Notes under the pieces: generated by a model | The model's database searches: none | Seen by the model: the letters and a program-made list of their open reading frames with translations, nothing else | Told to the model about the DNA's origin: nothing | DNA from: Saccharopolyspora spinosa NRRL 18395 | GTDB lineage: Bacteria > Actinomycetota > Actinomycetes > Mycobacteriales > Pseudonocardiaceae | NCBI RefSeq assembly: GCF_000194155.1 | Contig: NZ_GL877883.1 | Location: forward strand, 403,056 to 467,055 | Length of the DNA: 64,000 bases | Direction: 5' to 3' | In this document: piece after piece, positions 44,224 through 52,628 of the stretch | Layout of the letters: each line of letters opens with the position of its first letter | How positions within the stretch are numbered: position 1 is the first letter of the stretch | Translations under genes and position numbers: made by a program

Positions 44224-44699
44224 CGGGCAAGGTGTTCGGCGAGACGCGGAGACCAGGTCTCGCCGTGCGGCTCCAGGCTGATCTCGCGGACGTCGTCGTC
44301 CCGGCGGCGGATCCGCAGCAGCAGGTAGGAATCCGCGAGCCGCTCGGCGAGGCCCTCGCCCCACTCGACGACCACCGCGGCATCCGTCAGGTCCGTGTCC
44401 AGGTCCAGGTCGTCGATCTCGTCCAACCCGGCCAGCCGGTAGGCGTCGACGTGCACCAGCGCCGGGCCGTCACCCGATTCCGGCCGGTGCACCCTCGCGA
44501 TCACGAACGTCGGCGAGGTCACCGCGCCGGTGACCCCCATGCCCGCGGCGATCCCCCGCGCGAGCACGGTTTTGCCGGCACCGAGCGGCCCGTCGAGCAG
44601 TACCAGATCGCCCGCGCGCAGCGCGGCCCCCAGCCGCCGGCCGAACTCCAGCGTGTCGGACTCCTCCGGCAACTCCACGATCTGCAGTGCAGGGCTCAA
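44220..44699 (-). CDS. tsaE: tRNA threonylcarbamoyladenosine biosynthesis ATPase TsaE
   Basis: TsaE is the P-loop ATPase that supports the TsaB-TsaD complex in t6A formation. The 159-residue protein has Walker A GPLGAGKTVLARGIAAGM, SPTFVIARVH, LVHVDAYRLAGLDEIDDLDL and VVVEWGEGLAERL. I chose the TTG at 44699, which overlaps the upstream stop and follows GGGGAGGGGA; a GTG at 44678 is an alternative. It lies between the alpha/beta hydrolase gene and dedA. Its usual neighbour tsaB is 18.5 kb away. Confidence 0.93.
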   Translation of the reverse strand: MSPALQIVELPEESDTLEFGRRLGAALRAGDLVLLDGPLGAGKTVLARGIAAGMGVTGAVTSPTFVIARVHRPESGDGPALVHVDAYRLAGLDEIDDLDLDTDLTDAAVVVEWGEGLAERLADSYLLLRIRRRDDDVREISLEPHGETWSPRLAEHLAR

Positions 44700-45784
44700 C
44701 TTCCGGTCCCCTCCCCATCCCCCGCGGCCCGGCGGATCAGCTCGATCAACTCCTCGGTCACCAGCTCCGGACGCTCCAGCATCACCGGGTGCCCGGCGCC
44801 CTCGACTCGCACCAGCTTCGCGTCCGGGAGTTCTGCGGCGAGCACCTCGGCGTGCGGCGAGAACGGGGTGACCCGGTCGGCATCGCCGCTGAGCACCAGC
44901 ACCTCGCAGGTCCGCAGCGCGGCCAGCGCCGTCCTGCGGTCGTGCAGGCTGATCGTTTCCAGGAAGTCGGTGACCACCTCGACGGTGGTGGCGCCGATCA
45001 TCTCGGCCATCAGGTCCACGATCTTCGCCGAGACATCGCGATCCCCGAACGACAGGTTGCGCACCAGGCTCCAGGCCAGCTTGTCGCCGAGCCGGCGGGT
45101 GCGTTCCACCAGGCCCGGCTGGAAGTCCGCGAGCAGCGCGAGCCCGCGCGGTACCGGGTTGGCGTGGTGCAGCCACGGCCGGGCGAGCCCGGACGCGCCG
45201 ACCCCGCCGGCGGCGGTGCCGATCAGCGCAACCGCGCGGACCCGGTCGCGGAACAGCTCGGGGCGCTGCTCGGCCAGCGCCATGATCGACATCCCGCCCA
45301 TCGAATGCCCCACGAGCACGATCGGGCCCCGGCGCGCCGCAGAGCGCAGCACCGCGTCGAGGTCCCTGCCGAGTTGGTCGATGGTGCTGTTCTTCTTGCC
45401 GGAGTGGCCGGATTGGCCGTGGCTGCGCTGGTCGAAGAGCACCAGCCGAACCCGCGGCCCGGTGAGCTCCGGCAGGTCCCGGCGCTGGAAGTGCCAGCAG
45501 CGGGAGTCGAGCGCGAAGCCGTGCACGAGCGCCACGGTCAGCTCCGCTTCGCCGCCATCGGCGGGCTCGATCTCCTGCACCGACAGCGGAACCCCGTCAT
45601 CAGCGGCCACAGTGGACTGCCGGTCCGGGCGGAGTCTGCCGAGCGGCTCGTCGGCGTAGGGATCCTCGACCTTGCGCTGCGCGGCGACCCGCGAGCTGTG
45701 CGCGGCAGCGCCGACAGCGGCACCGGTGATCGCGGCACCAAGCACCCCGCTCGTCCAGGCCAACGCCTGCCACACCGGCTTCAC
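44696..45784 (-). CDS. Alpha/beta hydrolase with an N-terminal membrane anchor
   Basis: The 362-residue protein begins with a hydrophobic anchor (ALAWTSGVLGAAITGAAVGA) and continues as an alpha/beta hydrolase: oxyanion loop LVHGFALDSRCWHFQ, strand VRLVLFDQRSHGQSGHS, nucleophile serine in VLVGHSMGGMSIMAL, aspartate in VLSGDADRVTP and histidine in VEGAGHPVML. The triad is intact, so it is probably an active esterase or lipase; the substrate is unknown. The GTG at 45784 has GGAG upstream. Homologues sit between alr and tsaE in other actinobacteria, so this is part of the core gene order. Confidence 0.87.
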   Translation of the reverse strand: MKPVWQALAWTSGVLGAAITGAAVGAAAHSSRVAAQRKVEDPYADEPLGRLRPDRQSTVAADDGVPLSVQEIEPADGGEAELTVALVHGFALDSRCWHFQRRDLPELTGPRVRLVLFDQRSHGQSGHSGKKNSTIDQLGRDLDAVLRSAARRGPIVLVGHSMGGMSIMALAEQRPELFRDRVRAVALIGTAAGGVGASGLARPWLHHANPVPRGLALLADFQPGLVERTRRLGDKLAWSLVRNLSFGDRDVSAKIVDLMAEMIGATTVEVVTDFLETISLHDRRTALAALRTCEVLVLSGDADRVTPFSPHAEVLAAELPDAKLVRVEGAGHPVMLERPELVTEELIELIRRAAGDGEGTGS

Positions 45785-45890
45785 AGCGACTCCACTATCG
45801 CCGGGCGCCCTGCTCCGCTTTCCAGCATAGGCATGCCGCTCACGGCTTTTCGGCGCTTCGCGGTCGGCTTGCGCGAGCAGCGGACGTCGC

Positions 45891-47036
45891 TCATGTCGCC
45901 TCCGCGTCGACGACGGTGCGCGTGACCCGCGGCCGGTACATGCCGGTGACGATCTCGTAGTGGATCGTGCCGATCTCGTCAGCCCACTCCGCAGCCGTCG
46001 GCTCGCCCCGGTCACCCGGCCCGAATAGCAGCACCTCGTCGCCTTCCCGGACCTCGTCGTCACCGCAGTCCACGACCAGCTGGTCCATGCACACCCGGCC
46101 GACCACCGGACGCCGCTTCCCGGCCAGCCACACGGACATCCGGCCCGACAGGGTGCGCGGCACGCCGTCGGCGTAACCGACCGGCACCAACGCGAGGTTC
46201 GTCGGCCGCTCGGCCGTCCAGCTCTGCCCGTAGGAGACGGCTTCGCCCGCCGCGATGCGCTTGGTCAGCGCCACCGACGACCGGAACGTCATGGCCGGGC
46301 GCAGGTCGTGATCGCCGTGCTGCGGAACGGGATCCAGGCCGTAGACGGCGATGCCCGGCCGGACCAGCTCGAAGTGCAGGTCGGGGCGGGTCAGCACGGC
46401 CGCCGAGTTCGCCAGGTGCCGGATCGGGTTGAGCCCGGCCTCCCGCGCCTGCTCGTAGGCCCGCTGGAAGCGTTCGGCCTGCCGGTCGATGGAGGGGTGG
46501 CCGAGCTCGTCGGCGCACGCCAGGTGCGACCACACCGCCACGACCTCGACGTTCCCGTCGGCCTCGGCCTTCGCCGCGGCTTCCACCAGCGCGGGCCAAA
46601 GCCCGGTCGGACAGCCGTTGCGGCACAGCCCGGTGTCGATCTTGAGGTGCACGCGCGCGACCCGGCCCTGCTGCTCGGCTGCGGCGGCGATCCGGCCCAG
46701 GCTGGTCTGCGAGGAGGCGGAGAGCTCGATGTCCGCGGCGACCGCCGGGGCGAAGTCGTCGTCCTCGACGTAGAGCCAGCACAGCACCGGGGCGGTGATG
46801 CCGGCCGCGCGCAACTGCAGGGCCTCGCCGATCGATGCGACGCCGATCCGGTCCGCGCCCGATTCGAGCGCGGCGGCGGCGACCGTCACCGCGCCGTGAC
46901 CGTAGCCGTCGGACTTCACGATGGCCATCGTGCGGGCGCCCGAATTGCGGGCGTGCGCCGAGAGCACCTTCACGTTGTGGCGGATCGCGCCGACGTCGAT
47001 GCGCAGGTCGGCGCGGTACGCGGGCTGGTCACTCAT
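45891..47036 (-). CDS. alr: Alanine racemase
   Basis: Alr makes D-alanine for peptidoglycan using pyridoxal phosphate. The 381-residue protein has the PLP-lysine motif MAIVKSDGYGHGAVTVAAAA near the N-terminus, LKIDTGLCRNGC, the LVRPGIAVYGLDP phosphate-side loop, and the catalytic tyrosine region AVSYGQSWTA in the C-terminal beta domain, with VGRVCMDQLVVDCGD. The ATG at 47036 (MSDQPAYRADLRIDV) is the usual start. It lies upstream of the alpha/beta hydrolase and tsaE. Confidence 0.96.
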   Translation of the reverse strand: MSDQPAYRADLRIDVGAIRHNVKVLSAHARNSGARTMAIVKSDGYGHGAVTVAAAALESGADRIGVASIGEALQLRAAGITAPVLCWLYVEDDDFAPAVAADIELSASSQTSLGRIAAAAEQQGRVARVHLKIDTGLCRNGCPTGLWPALVEAAAKAEADGNVEVVAVWSHLACADELGHPSIDRQAERFQRAYEQAREAGLNPIRHLANSAAVLTRPDLHFELVRPGIAVYGLDPVPQHGDHDLRPAMTFRSSVALTKRIAAGEAVSYGQSWTAERPTNLALVPVGYADGVPRTLSGRMSVWLAGKRRPVVGRVCMDQLVVDCGDDEVREGDEVLLFGPGDRGEPTAAEWADEIGTIHYEIVTGMYRPRVTRTVVDAEAT

Positions 47037-47311
47037 GGCAGGCACATGGTCGCACACCACCCCACCAGTCCTTCCTAGGTATCGGACCGCCCGAACTCGA
47101 CGCCCCGTCCCTGACCGGCCAGGGCGCACCGTCGCGGGAAGCGGCCCACCACCCGCTGAACGTGAACTTCAGGCGGAATCTCCCCCACGCCGCGCCACCA
47201 CGGCTGGCCATGCCGGGTGCGCGATCCAGGCTGCGAACCTCGCAGCAGCACGAGGTGTCCGCAGCTAACGGCTCGCGAGTGCGTTGAGCTGCGAAGATAC
47301 AGCTCAGAGCC

Positions 47312-48829
47312 TCACGGCAGCGCCGCTTCGCGGACCGCCCGGATCGCCGTCGGGACGGCCGCGAGCAGCGCGGAGGCTCCGATCGGAGCGCCGACCTCGG
47401 CCGGGGTCCGGGTGGGTGCGCCGTGGGCGGCGAGGTCGGCCGCACGGGCGTGGACGTTCGCGGCGTATCCACAGGCCAGCCACGGTTCCACGCCGCTGGC
47501 GAGGAGCGCGCCGATCAGGCCGGTGAGCACGTCGCCGGACCCCGCAGTGGCGGGCCAGGCGTGCCGCGAGTCGTTGACGAGCACCTTGCCGTCCGGCGCG
47601 GCGACGATGGTGGTGTTGCCCTTGAGCAGCACCACCGCGTCGAAGCGCGCGGCGACCTCCCGCGCCGCGGAGACCCGGTCCTCGCCCAGTTCCGCACCGG
47701 ATAGCCGCGCGAACTCGCCCGCATGCGGCGTCAGCACCAGCGGCGCATCGGGGTCGCGCGCGTCCCACAACGTGTCATCCTCGGCGAACAGCGTGATCGA
47801 GTCGGCGTCCGCGCACACCGGGAGTCCGGATTCCAGCACGTGCAGCAACACATCGCGGCCGCTGGCCCCGGTGCCGATCCCCGGTCCCACGGCCCATGCC
47901 TGCACCTGCCCGGCGTCGGTGACCGAACCGGTCGCCACGACCTCCGGCCAGCGCATCCGCACCACGTCCGCGGCGGGCCCCGCGTAGCGCACCATGCCCG
48001 CGGTCGCCTGCACCGCTGCGCCACTGGCCAGCACCGCAGCACCCGGATAGGTCGCCGACCCGGCGGCGACGCCGACCACGCCCTGGCTGTACTTGTCGTC
48101 GGCCGGCCCCGGAACCGGCCAGCCGGCGCCGATCTCCGCGGCTTCCAGCAGGTAGAGCTCGGGCTCGGGCAGCTCGTCGGCCACCCCGATGTCGATCACC
48201 TCGACGTCGCCGGAGTGCGCCGCACCGGGCCCCAGCACATGGCAGGGCTTGCGCCCGCCGAAGGTCACCGTGACGTCCGCCAGCACCGCCGGGCCGTCTA
48301 CCGCGCCGGTGACCGGATCGACGCCGCTGGGCAGGTCGACCGCGACGATCGGCACGTCCACCCGACGCACCAGCTCCGCCGCCGTCGGCCGCAGCGACCC
48401 CCGCGCGGACAGGCCGACGATCCCGTCGATCACCACGTCGGCGCGCTCGACCGCGTCCGCGGCCTCGGCCCCGATCCCCGCGGTGTCCGGGCTCGGCCCC
48501 TCGGCGGGCACCGCCGCGCCGCCAGCGCGGCGCAGCGCGGCGAGACCCGCGGCGTGCGCCTTCTCCGGGGCAAGCAGCACGGCCGTGACGCCGACCCCGC
48601 GGCGCCGGAGGAACGCCCCGGCCCACAGCGCGTCGCCGCCGTTGTTCCCGGCGCCGACGAGCAGGGTGACGTGGCGACCGGCGACGCCACCGGTGAATTC
48701 GGCGAGGACCCGCGTTGTGTGGGCGGAGACGGCGTACGCGGCGCGGCGCATCACCGCAGGTTCCGGTGTCCGGGCGAAGAGCCGCTGCTCAGCGGCGCGG
48801 ATCTGGTCTGGGGTCCACACTCCGTGCAT
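47312..48829 (-). CDS. nnr: Bifunctional NAD(P)HX epimerase / ADP-dependent NAD(P)HX dehydratase
   Basis: This 505-residue protein repairs hydrated NAD(P)H. The N-terminal epimerase domain (about 1-215) shows HVTLLVGAGNNGGDALWAGA, DGIVGLSARGSL and VAVDLPSGVDPVTGAV. The C-terminal kinase-fold dehydratase domain shows AVGPGIGTG, PLVLTPHAGEFARLSG, VVLLKGNTTIVAAPDGKVLV and the catalytic WPATAGSGDVLTGLIGALLA. The ATG at 48829 follows GGGAGGACG. It lies between glmS and alr as in many actinobacteria. A cotranscription terminator hairpin separates it from glmS. Confidence 0.95.
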   Translation of the reverse strand: MHGVWTPDQIRAAEQRLFARTPEPAVMRRAAYAVSAHTTRVLAEFTGGVAGRHVTLLVGAGNNGGDALWAGAFLRRRGVGVTAVLLAPEKAHAAGLAALRRAGGAAVPAEGPSPDTAGIGAEAADAVERADVVIDGIVGLSARGSLRPTAAELVRRVDVPIVAVDLPSGVDPVTGAVDGPAVLADVTVTFGGRKPCHVLGPGAAHSGDVEVIDIGVADELPEPELYLLEAAEIGAGWPVPGPADDKYSQGVVGVAAGSATYPGAAVLASGAAVQATAGMVRYAGPAADVVRMRWPEVVATGSVTDAGQVQAWAVGPGIGTGASGRDVLLHVLESGLPVCADADSITLFAEDDTLWDARDPDAPLVLTPHAGEFARLSGAELGEDRVSAAREVAARFDAVVLLKGNTTIVAAPDGKVLVNDSRHAWPATAGSGDVLTGLIGALLASGVEPWLACGYAANVHARAADLAAHGAPTRTPAEVGAPIGASALLAAVPTAIRAVREAALP

Positions 48830-48969
48830 CGCGTCCTCCCTCGTCACCGATCGACGATGCCGCAACAGTCTGCCCCCTCGCCGCGGCGATCCACGCCATC
48901 CCATCAGGGCATTTCGCCAACCAGGTCCCACGAGCGCTCACGACCCTGCAACCACACTTTCAGGCAAGC

Positions 48970-49016
48970 GTGAGGGGCACCCTTGCGCGGCTAAACCACT
49001 CAAGGGTGCCCCTCAC
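48970..49016. terminator. Family 3 hairpin downstream of glmS
   Basis: GTGAGGGGCACCCTT (48970-48984) and its perfect complement (49002-49016) enclose 17 bases. The same arms are found at 63464-63510. Confidence 0.85.
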
Positions 49017-49026
49017 TCCGAAAAGA

Positions 49027-50889
49027 TCACTCGACGGTGACGGACTTCGCGAGGTTCCGGGGCTTGTCGACGTCGTAGCCGCGGGCCCGGGCGATCTCCG
49101 CCGCCAGCACCTGCAACGGCACCGTCGACACCAGCGGCTGCAGCAGGGTCGGCACCGCCGGGATCGTGATCAGCTCGTCGGCGAACGGACGGACCTCGTC
49201 GTCGCCCTCCTCCGCGATCACGATGGTCCGGGCGCCGCGCGCCTGAATCTCGCGGATGTTGGACACCAACTTGGAGTGCAGCAGCGCCCGCCCCTTCGGG
49301 GAGGGCATGACCACGACGACCGGCAGCCCTTCCTCGATCAGCGCGATCGGCCCGTGCTTGAGCTCACCCGCGGCGAAGCCCTCGGCGTGCATGTAGGCGA
49401 GCTCCTTGAGCTTGAGCGCGCCCTCCAGCGCCACCGGGTACCCGACGTGCCGCCCCAGGAACAGCACCGCCTTGGCGTCGGCAAGCTCCCGGCCCAGCTG
49501 CCGCACCTGGTCCACTGTGGACAACGTGCGGCGCACCGCTTCGGGCATCGCCGACAGCTCCGCGAACTCCCGCGCCACCTCGTCGGAGTACTTCGTGCCG
49601 CGCGCCTGCGCCAGGGCCAGCCCGACCAGGTAGTTCGCCGCGACCTGGGCCAGGAACGTCTTCGTCGCCGCGACCCCGATCTCCGGACCGGCGTGGGTGT
49701 AGAGCACCGCGTCCGACTCGCGCGGGATCTGCGCGCCGTTGGTGTTGCAGATCGCCAGCACCCGCGCCCGCTGGACGCGCGCGTGCCGCACCGCCTCCAG
49801 GGTGTCGGCGGTCTCACCGGACTGGGAGATCGCCACCACCAGCGTGTCCCGACCGAGCACCGGATCGCGGTAGCGGAACTCGCTGGCCAGCTCGACCTCG
49901 ACGGGCACCCGACACCAGTGCTCGATGGCGTACTTGGCGAGCAGCCCGGAGTGGTAGGCGGTGCCGCAGGCGACCACGAAGACCTTGTCGATGTCGCGCA
50001 GGTCCTGCTCGGTGAGCCGCAGCTCGTCGAGGACGATGCCGCCGCTGGCGAAGTGGCCGCGCAGCGTGTTCTCCAGCGCCTCGGGCTGCTCCTCGATCTC
50101 CTTGAGCATGAAGTAGTCGTGGCCGCCCTTCTCGGCGGCCGACAGGTCCCAGTCGACGCTGAACGGCTTGGCCTCGACGTCCTGGGCGAAGAAATCGGTC
50201 ACCCGGTAGGCGTCGCGGGTGATGGTCACCACCTGGTCCTGGCCGAGCTCCACCGCGTCACGGGTGTGCTCGATGAACGCGGCGACGTCCGAGGCCAGGA
50301 AGTGCTCGCCCTCTCCGACCCCGACGACCAGCGGCGACGACCGGCGAGCGGCCACGATCTTGCCGGGCTCGGCGGCGTGCGTGACGACCAGCGTGAAGGC
50401 GCCTTCCAGGCGGCGGGCGACCGCGCACACGCTGGCGGTCAGGTCGCCGGCGGTCGGCCCGTCGGCGTAGGCGGCGGCGACCAGGTGCGCCGTCGTCTCG
50501 GTGTCGGTGTCGCTGGCCATCTCGATGCCAGCGGCTTCCAGCTCGGCACGCAGCACGGCGAAGTTCTCGATGATGCCGTTGTGCACCACCGCGACCTGCC
50601 CGCTGGTGTCGCGGTGCGGATGGGCGTTGCGGTCGGTCGGCGCCCCGTGGGTCGCCCACCTGGTGTGTCCCATGCCGCTGCGACCTGCGAATTTGCCGCC
50701 ATCGACCTCGGCGAGGCGCTTCTCCAGGTTCGACAGCGCGCCAGCGGCGCGCTCCACCGCGAGGCCGCCCTCACCGTCGAGCAGGGCGACTCCCGCCGAG
50801 TCGTAACCCCGGTACTCCAGTCGCCGGAGTCCGCCGAGGACGACTTCGAGCGCCTGACGATGTCCTACGTAACCAACGATGCCGCACAC
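49027..50889 (-). CDS. glmS: Glutamine-fructose-6-phosphate aminotransferase (isomerising)
   Basis: GlmS makes glucosamine-6-phosphate, the first step to UDP-GlcNAc. The 620-residue protein starts (GTG, Met removed) with the nucleophile cysteine in CGIVGYVGHRQALEVVLGGL, has HTRWATHGAPTDRNAHPH in the glutaminase domain, and two SIS isomerase domains with VVACGTAYHSGLLAKYAIEH, VAISQSGETADTLEAVRHAR and the C-terminal KPRNLAKSVTVE. The next pathway enzyme, GlmM, is encoded 6 kb to the right on the same strand. The hairpin after the gene is its terminator. Confidence 0.97.
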   Translation of the reverse strand: MCGIVGYVGHRQALEVVLGGLRRLEYRGYDSAGVALLDGEGGLAVERAAGALSNLEKRLAEVDGGKFAGRSGMGHTRWATHGAPTDRNAHPHRDTSGQVAVVHNGIIENFAVLRAELEAAGIEMASDTDTETTAHLVAAAYADGPTAGDLTASVCAVARRLEGAFTLVVTHAAEPGKIVAARRSSPLVVGVGEGEHFLASDVAAFIEHTRDAVELGQDQVVTITRDAYRVTDFFAQDVEAKPFSVDWDLSAAEKGGHDYFMLKEIEEQPEALENTLRGHFASGGIVLDELRLTEQDLRDIDKVFVVACGTAYHSGLLAKYAIEHWCRVPVEVELASEFRYRDPVLGRDTLVVAISQSGETADTLEAVRHARVQRARVLAICNTNGAQIPRESDAVLYTHAGPEIGVAATKTFLAQVAANYLVGLALAQARGTKYSDEVAREFAELSAMPEAVRRTLSTVDQVRQLGRELADAKAVLFLGRHVGYPVALEGALKLKELAYMHAEGFAAGELKHGPIALIEEGLPVVVVMPSPKGRALLHSKLVSNIREIQARGARTIVIAEEGDDEVRPFADELITIPAVPTLLQPLVSTVPLQVLAAEIARARGYDVDKPRNLAKSVTVE

Positions 50890-51005
50890 TCGGCCCAGCG
50901 TAGCTACTCCACATGGTCTGAACCTGTTCGAGTCAGCCGGTTCGGGAACCCCCTCCCGTGGCGGCTACCGCACGTACACGAGCAGGTCCGCTACCGTTGC
51001 TGACC

Positions 51006-51842
51006 ATGGCGCGCACTGCCAAGAAGGCCCCTTCCGCGAAGAACGCGTTCGAAGAGCTGTCCCGCCGCGGACCGCACGACGTGCTGCACGGTGATCTAGC
51101 CCTCATCGGGCTGCCCGGCCTCGTCTGCACCCCGCGCAGTGGCCTCGGGCTGCCGGCGGTCGCGTTCGGGCACGGCTGGCTGCAGCCGCCCCGCCGCTAC
51201 CTCGGCCTGCTCCGGCACCTCGCCTCCTGGGGCATCGTGGTCGCCGCGCCCGGCACCCAGCGCGGCGTGTTCGCGTCGCACCGGCTGTACGCCGCCGACC
51301 TGCGGACCGCGCTGGACGTCTGTGTCGGCGTCCGGCTCGGCGAGGGCGAGATCAGCGTCGACGCGAAGCGCCTCGGGGTGGCCGGGCACGCTATGGGCGG
51401 CGGCTGCGCGGTGCTCGCGGCGTCCGAGGACAAGCGGATCCGCTCGGTCGCGACGCTGGCCGCCGCCGAGACCATGCCGTCGGCGTTCGAGACGGCGAGC
51501 CGCGTCGAGGTGCCGGGCTTGCACATCGCCGCGGGCCGCGACCTGCTGACCCCTCCGGTGGCCAACGCCGAGCCGATCGCCCGCGCCTGGGGCGGCCCGG
51601 TACAGCTAAGGACGGTGAAGAAGGCCAGCCACCTCGGCTTCACCGAGGGCCGGCACTGGACGCAGCTGGTGCTGCACGGCAAGCCCGAGTACGCGACGCA
51701 GCGCGTCACCAAGGCCCTGATCACCGCGTTCTTCCTCCGCACGCTCGTCGGCGATCGGCGCGGTGAAGCGCTGCTGAGCGCCGATATCGGCGGCAGTCAC
51801 ATCGACCACAAGCACAGCCGCGGCGCCCTCACCGCGGCGTGA
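51006..51842 (+). CDS. Alpha/beta hydrolase-fold protein with the nucleophile serine replaced
   Basis: The 278-residue protein resembles dienelactone hydrolase or PET-hydrolase-like families: LPAVAFGHGWLQPPRRYLGL, LASWGIVVAAPGTQRGVFAS, and histidine near KKASHLGFTEGRHW. At the nucleophile elbow the sequence is VAGHAMGGGCAVLAA, with alanine where GxSxG proteins carry serine. If correct, it should be catalytically inactive as an esterase and may bind a ligand or act in the secretion-associated cluster next door. It is divergent from glmS. The ATG at 51006 is chosen because similarity starts soon after; the position matches Rv3438 of M. tuberculosis. Confidence 0.82.
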   Translation: MARTAKKAPSAKNAFEELSRRGPHDVLHGDLALIGLPGLVCTPRSGLGLPAVAFGHGWLQPPRRYLGLLRHLASWGIVVAAPGTQRGVFASHRLYAADLRTALDVCVGVRLGEGEISVDAKRLGVAGHAMGGGCAVLAASEDKRIRSVATLAAAETMPSAFETASRVEVPGLHIAAGRDLLTPPVANAEPIARAWGGPVQLRTVKKASHLGFTEGRHWTQLVLHGKPEYATQRVTKALITAFFLRTLVGDRRGEALLSADIGGSHIDHKHSRGALTAA

Positions 51843-51843
51843 C

Positions 51844-52083
51844 TCACAGCTTCGGAGCGATCTCCCGGGCCACTGCCTTGACACTCTGCTCGGCTTCGTC
51901 GATCGGCATCGGGCCGTCTTCGATGCCGTGGACCTTGGTTCCCTTGCGGAAGAATGTCTGCCCCGGCGGGCCGGGTTGTTGCGGATGCACCCGCAGCGGA
52001 TGAGCGACCCCCGGCCACGATCGTGCGAGCGGGAAACCTGAGACCGATTCCCCTGCCCTGCGGCGAATTTTTGAATTGACCAC
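51844..52083 (-). CDS. Short open frame, uncertain
   Basis: A 79-residue frame on the minus strand ends TFFRKGTKVHGIEDGPMPID then EAEQSVKAVAREIAPKL, which looks more protein-like than its N-terminal half. It stops two bases from the end of the convergent hydrolase gene. No family is recognised and the start lacks a ribosome site. It could be the tail of a decayed gene. Confidence 0.3.
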   Translation of the reverse strand: MVNSKIRRRAGESVSGFPLARSWPGVAHPLRVHPQQPGPPGQTFFRKGTKVHGIEDGPMPIDEAEQSVKAVAREIAPKL

Positions 52084-52169
52084 TGTGGACTTCGATCACG
52101 GGAGTTGCGGCGCGTTCTCCGGAATCGGCGTCCTGGCAAGACTTTTCGCAACCACGGGCGGAAAACCAA

Positions 52170-52197
52170 GCGGGGCGCGGAAATTTCCGCGCCCCGC
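52170..52197. terminator. Perfect 28-bp palindrome after the secretion-associated operon
   Basis: GCGGGGCGCGGAAA pairs completely with TTTCCGCGCCCCGC, just downstream of the stop at 52206 on the minus strand. Confidence 0.8.
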
Positions 52198-52205
52198 CGT
52201 GGATG

Positions 52206-52628
52206 TCACCTCAGCCAGCTCTGGTTCTCGTAGTCGTCGTCATCGTCGAACGCCACCTGCCGGCGCGGTGCCGGCTTGGGGGCTGCCGGTGGCGGCAGCG
52301 GTGGCGGCGGTGTGGGCTGGGCTGCCTGCTGCGGTCGTTCTTCCTCGTAGTCGTCGGCTCCGAGGCTGATCTCGTTGCTGTCCTCGTTCCGCTTGCCGGC
52401 CCAGTCGTTGCGGGGCTTGTCCTCCGGAGGCTGGGCGTTGGCGGCCTTCTCGACGAGCTCCTGCTTCCGCTCGTCCGCTGCCGCCTTGATCTCCTCGTTC
52501 TTCTTCGCCGACGCGGCCTCCGCGGCGCGGACCGCGTCCATGCTGTCCTCGACGCCGTAGCGGTGCCGCGCGACCAAGGTCGCGATCTCGTCCGCGACCT
52601 TCCGGTTGATCAGAACCACCGTGCTCAC
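52206..52628 (-). CDS. Secretion-cluster protein with coiled-coil N-terminus and Pro-rich tail
   Basis: The 140-residue product has an N-terminal helical part (LINRKVADEIATLVARHRYG, MDAVRAAEAASAKKNEEIKA) with coiled-coil character, then an acidic linker and a proline-rich stretch, ending DDDDYENQSWLR. Its GTG overlaps the stop of the 901-residue gene (GTGA), so the two proteins are made together. I do not recognise a named domain; a chaperone or partner role for the large secreted-like protein is inference. Confidence 0.7.
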   Translation of the reverse strand: MSTVVLINRKVADEIATLVARHRYGVEDSMDAVRAAEAASAKKNEEIKAAADERKQELVEKAANAQPPEDKPRNDWAGKRNEDSNEISLGADDYEEERPQQAAQPTPPPPLPPPAAPKPAPRRQVAFDDDDDYENQSWLR

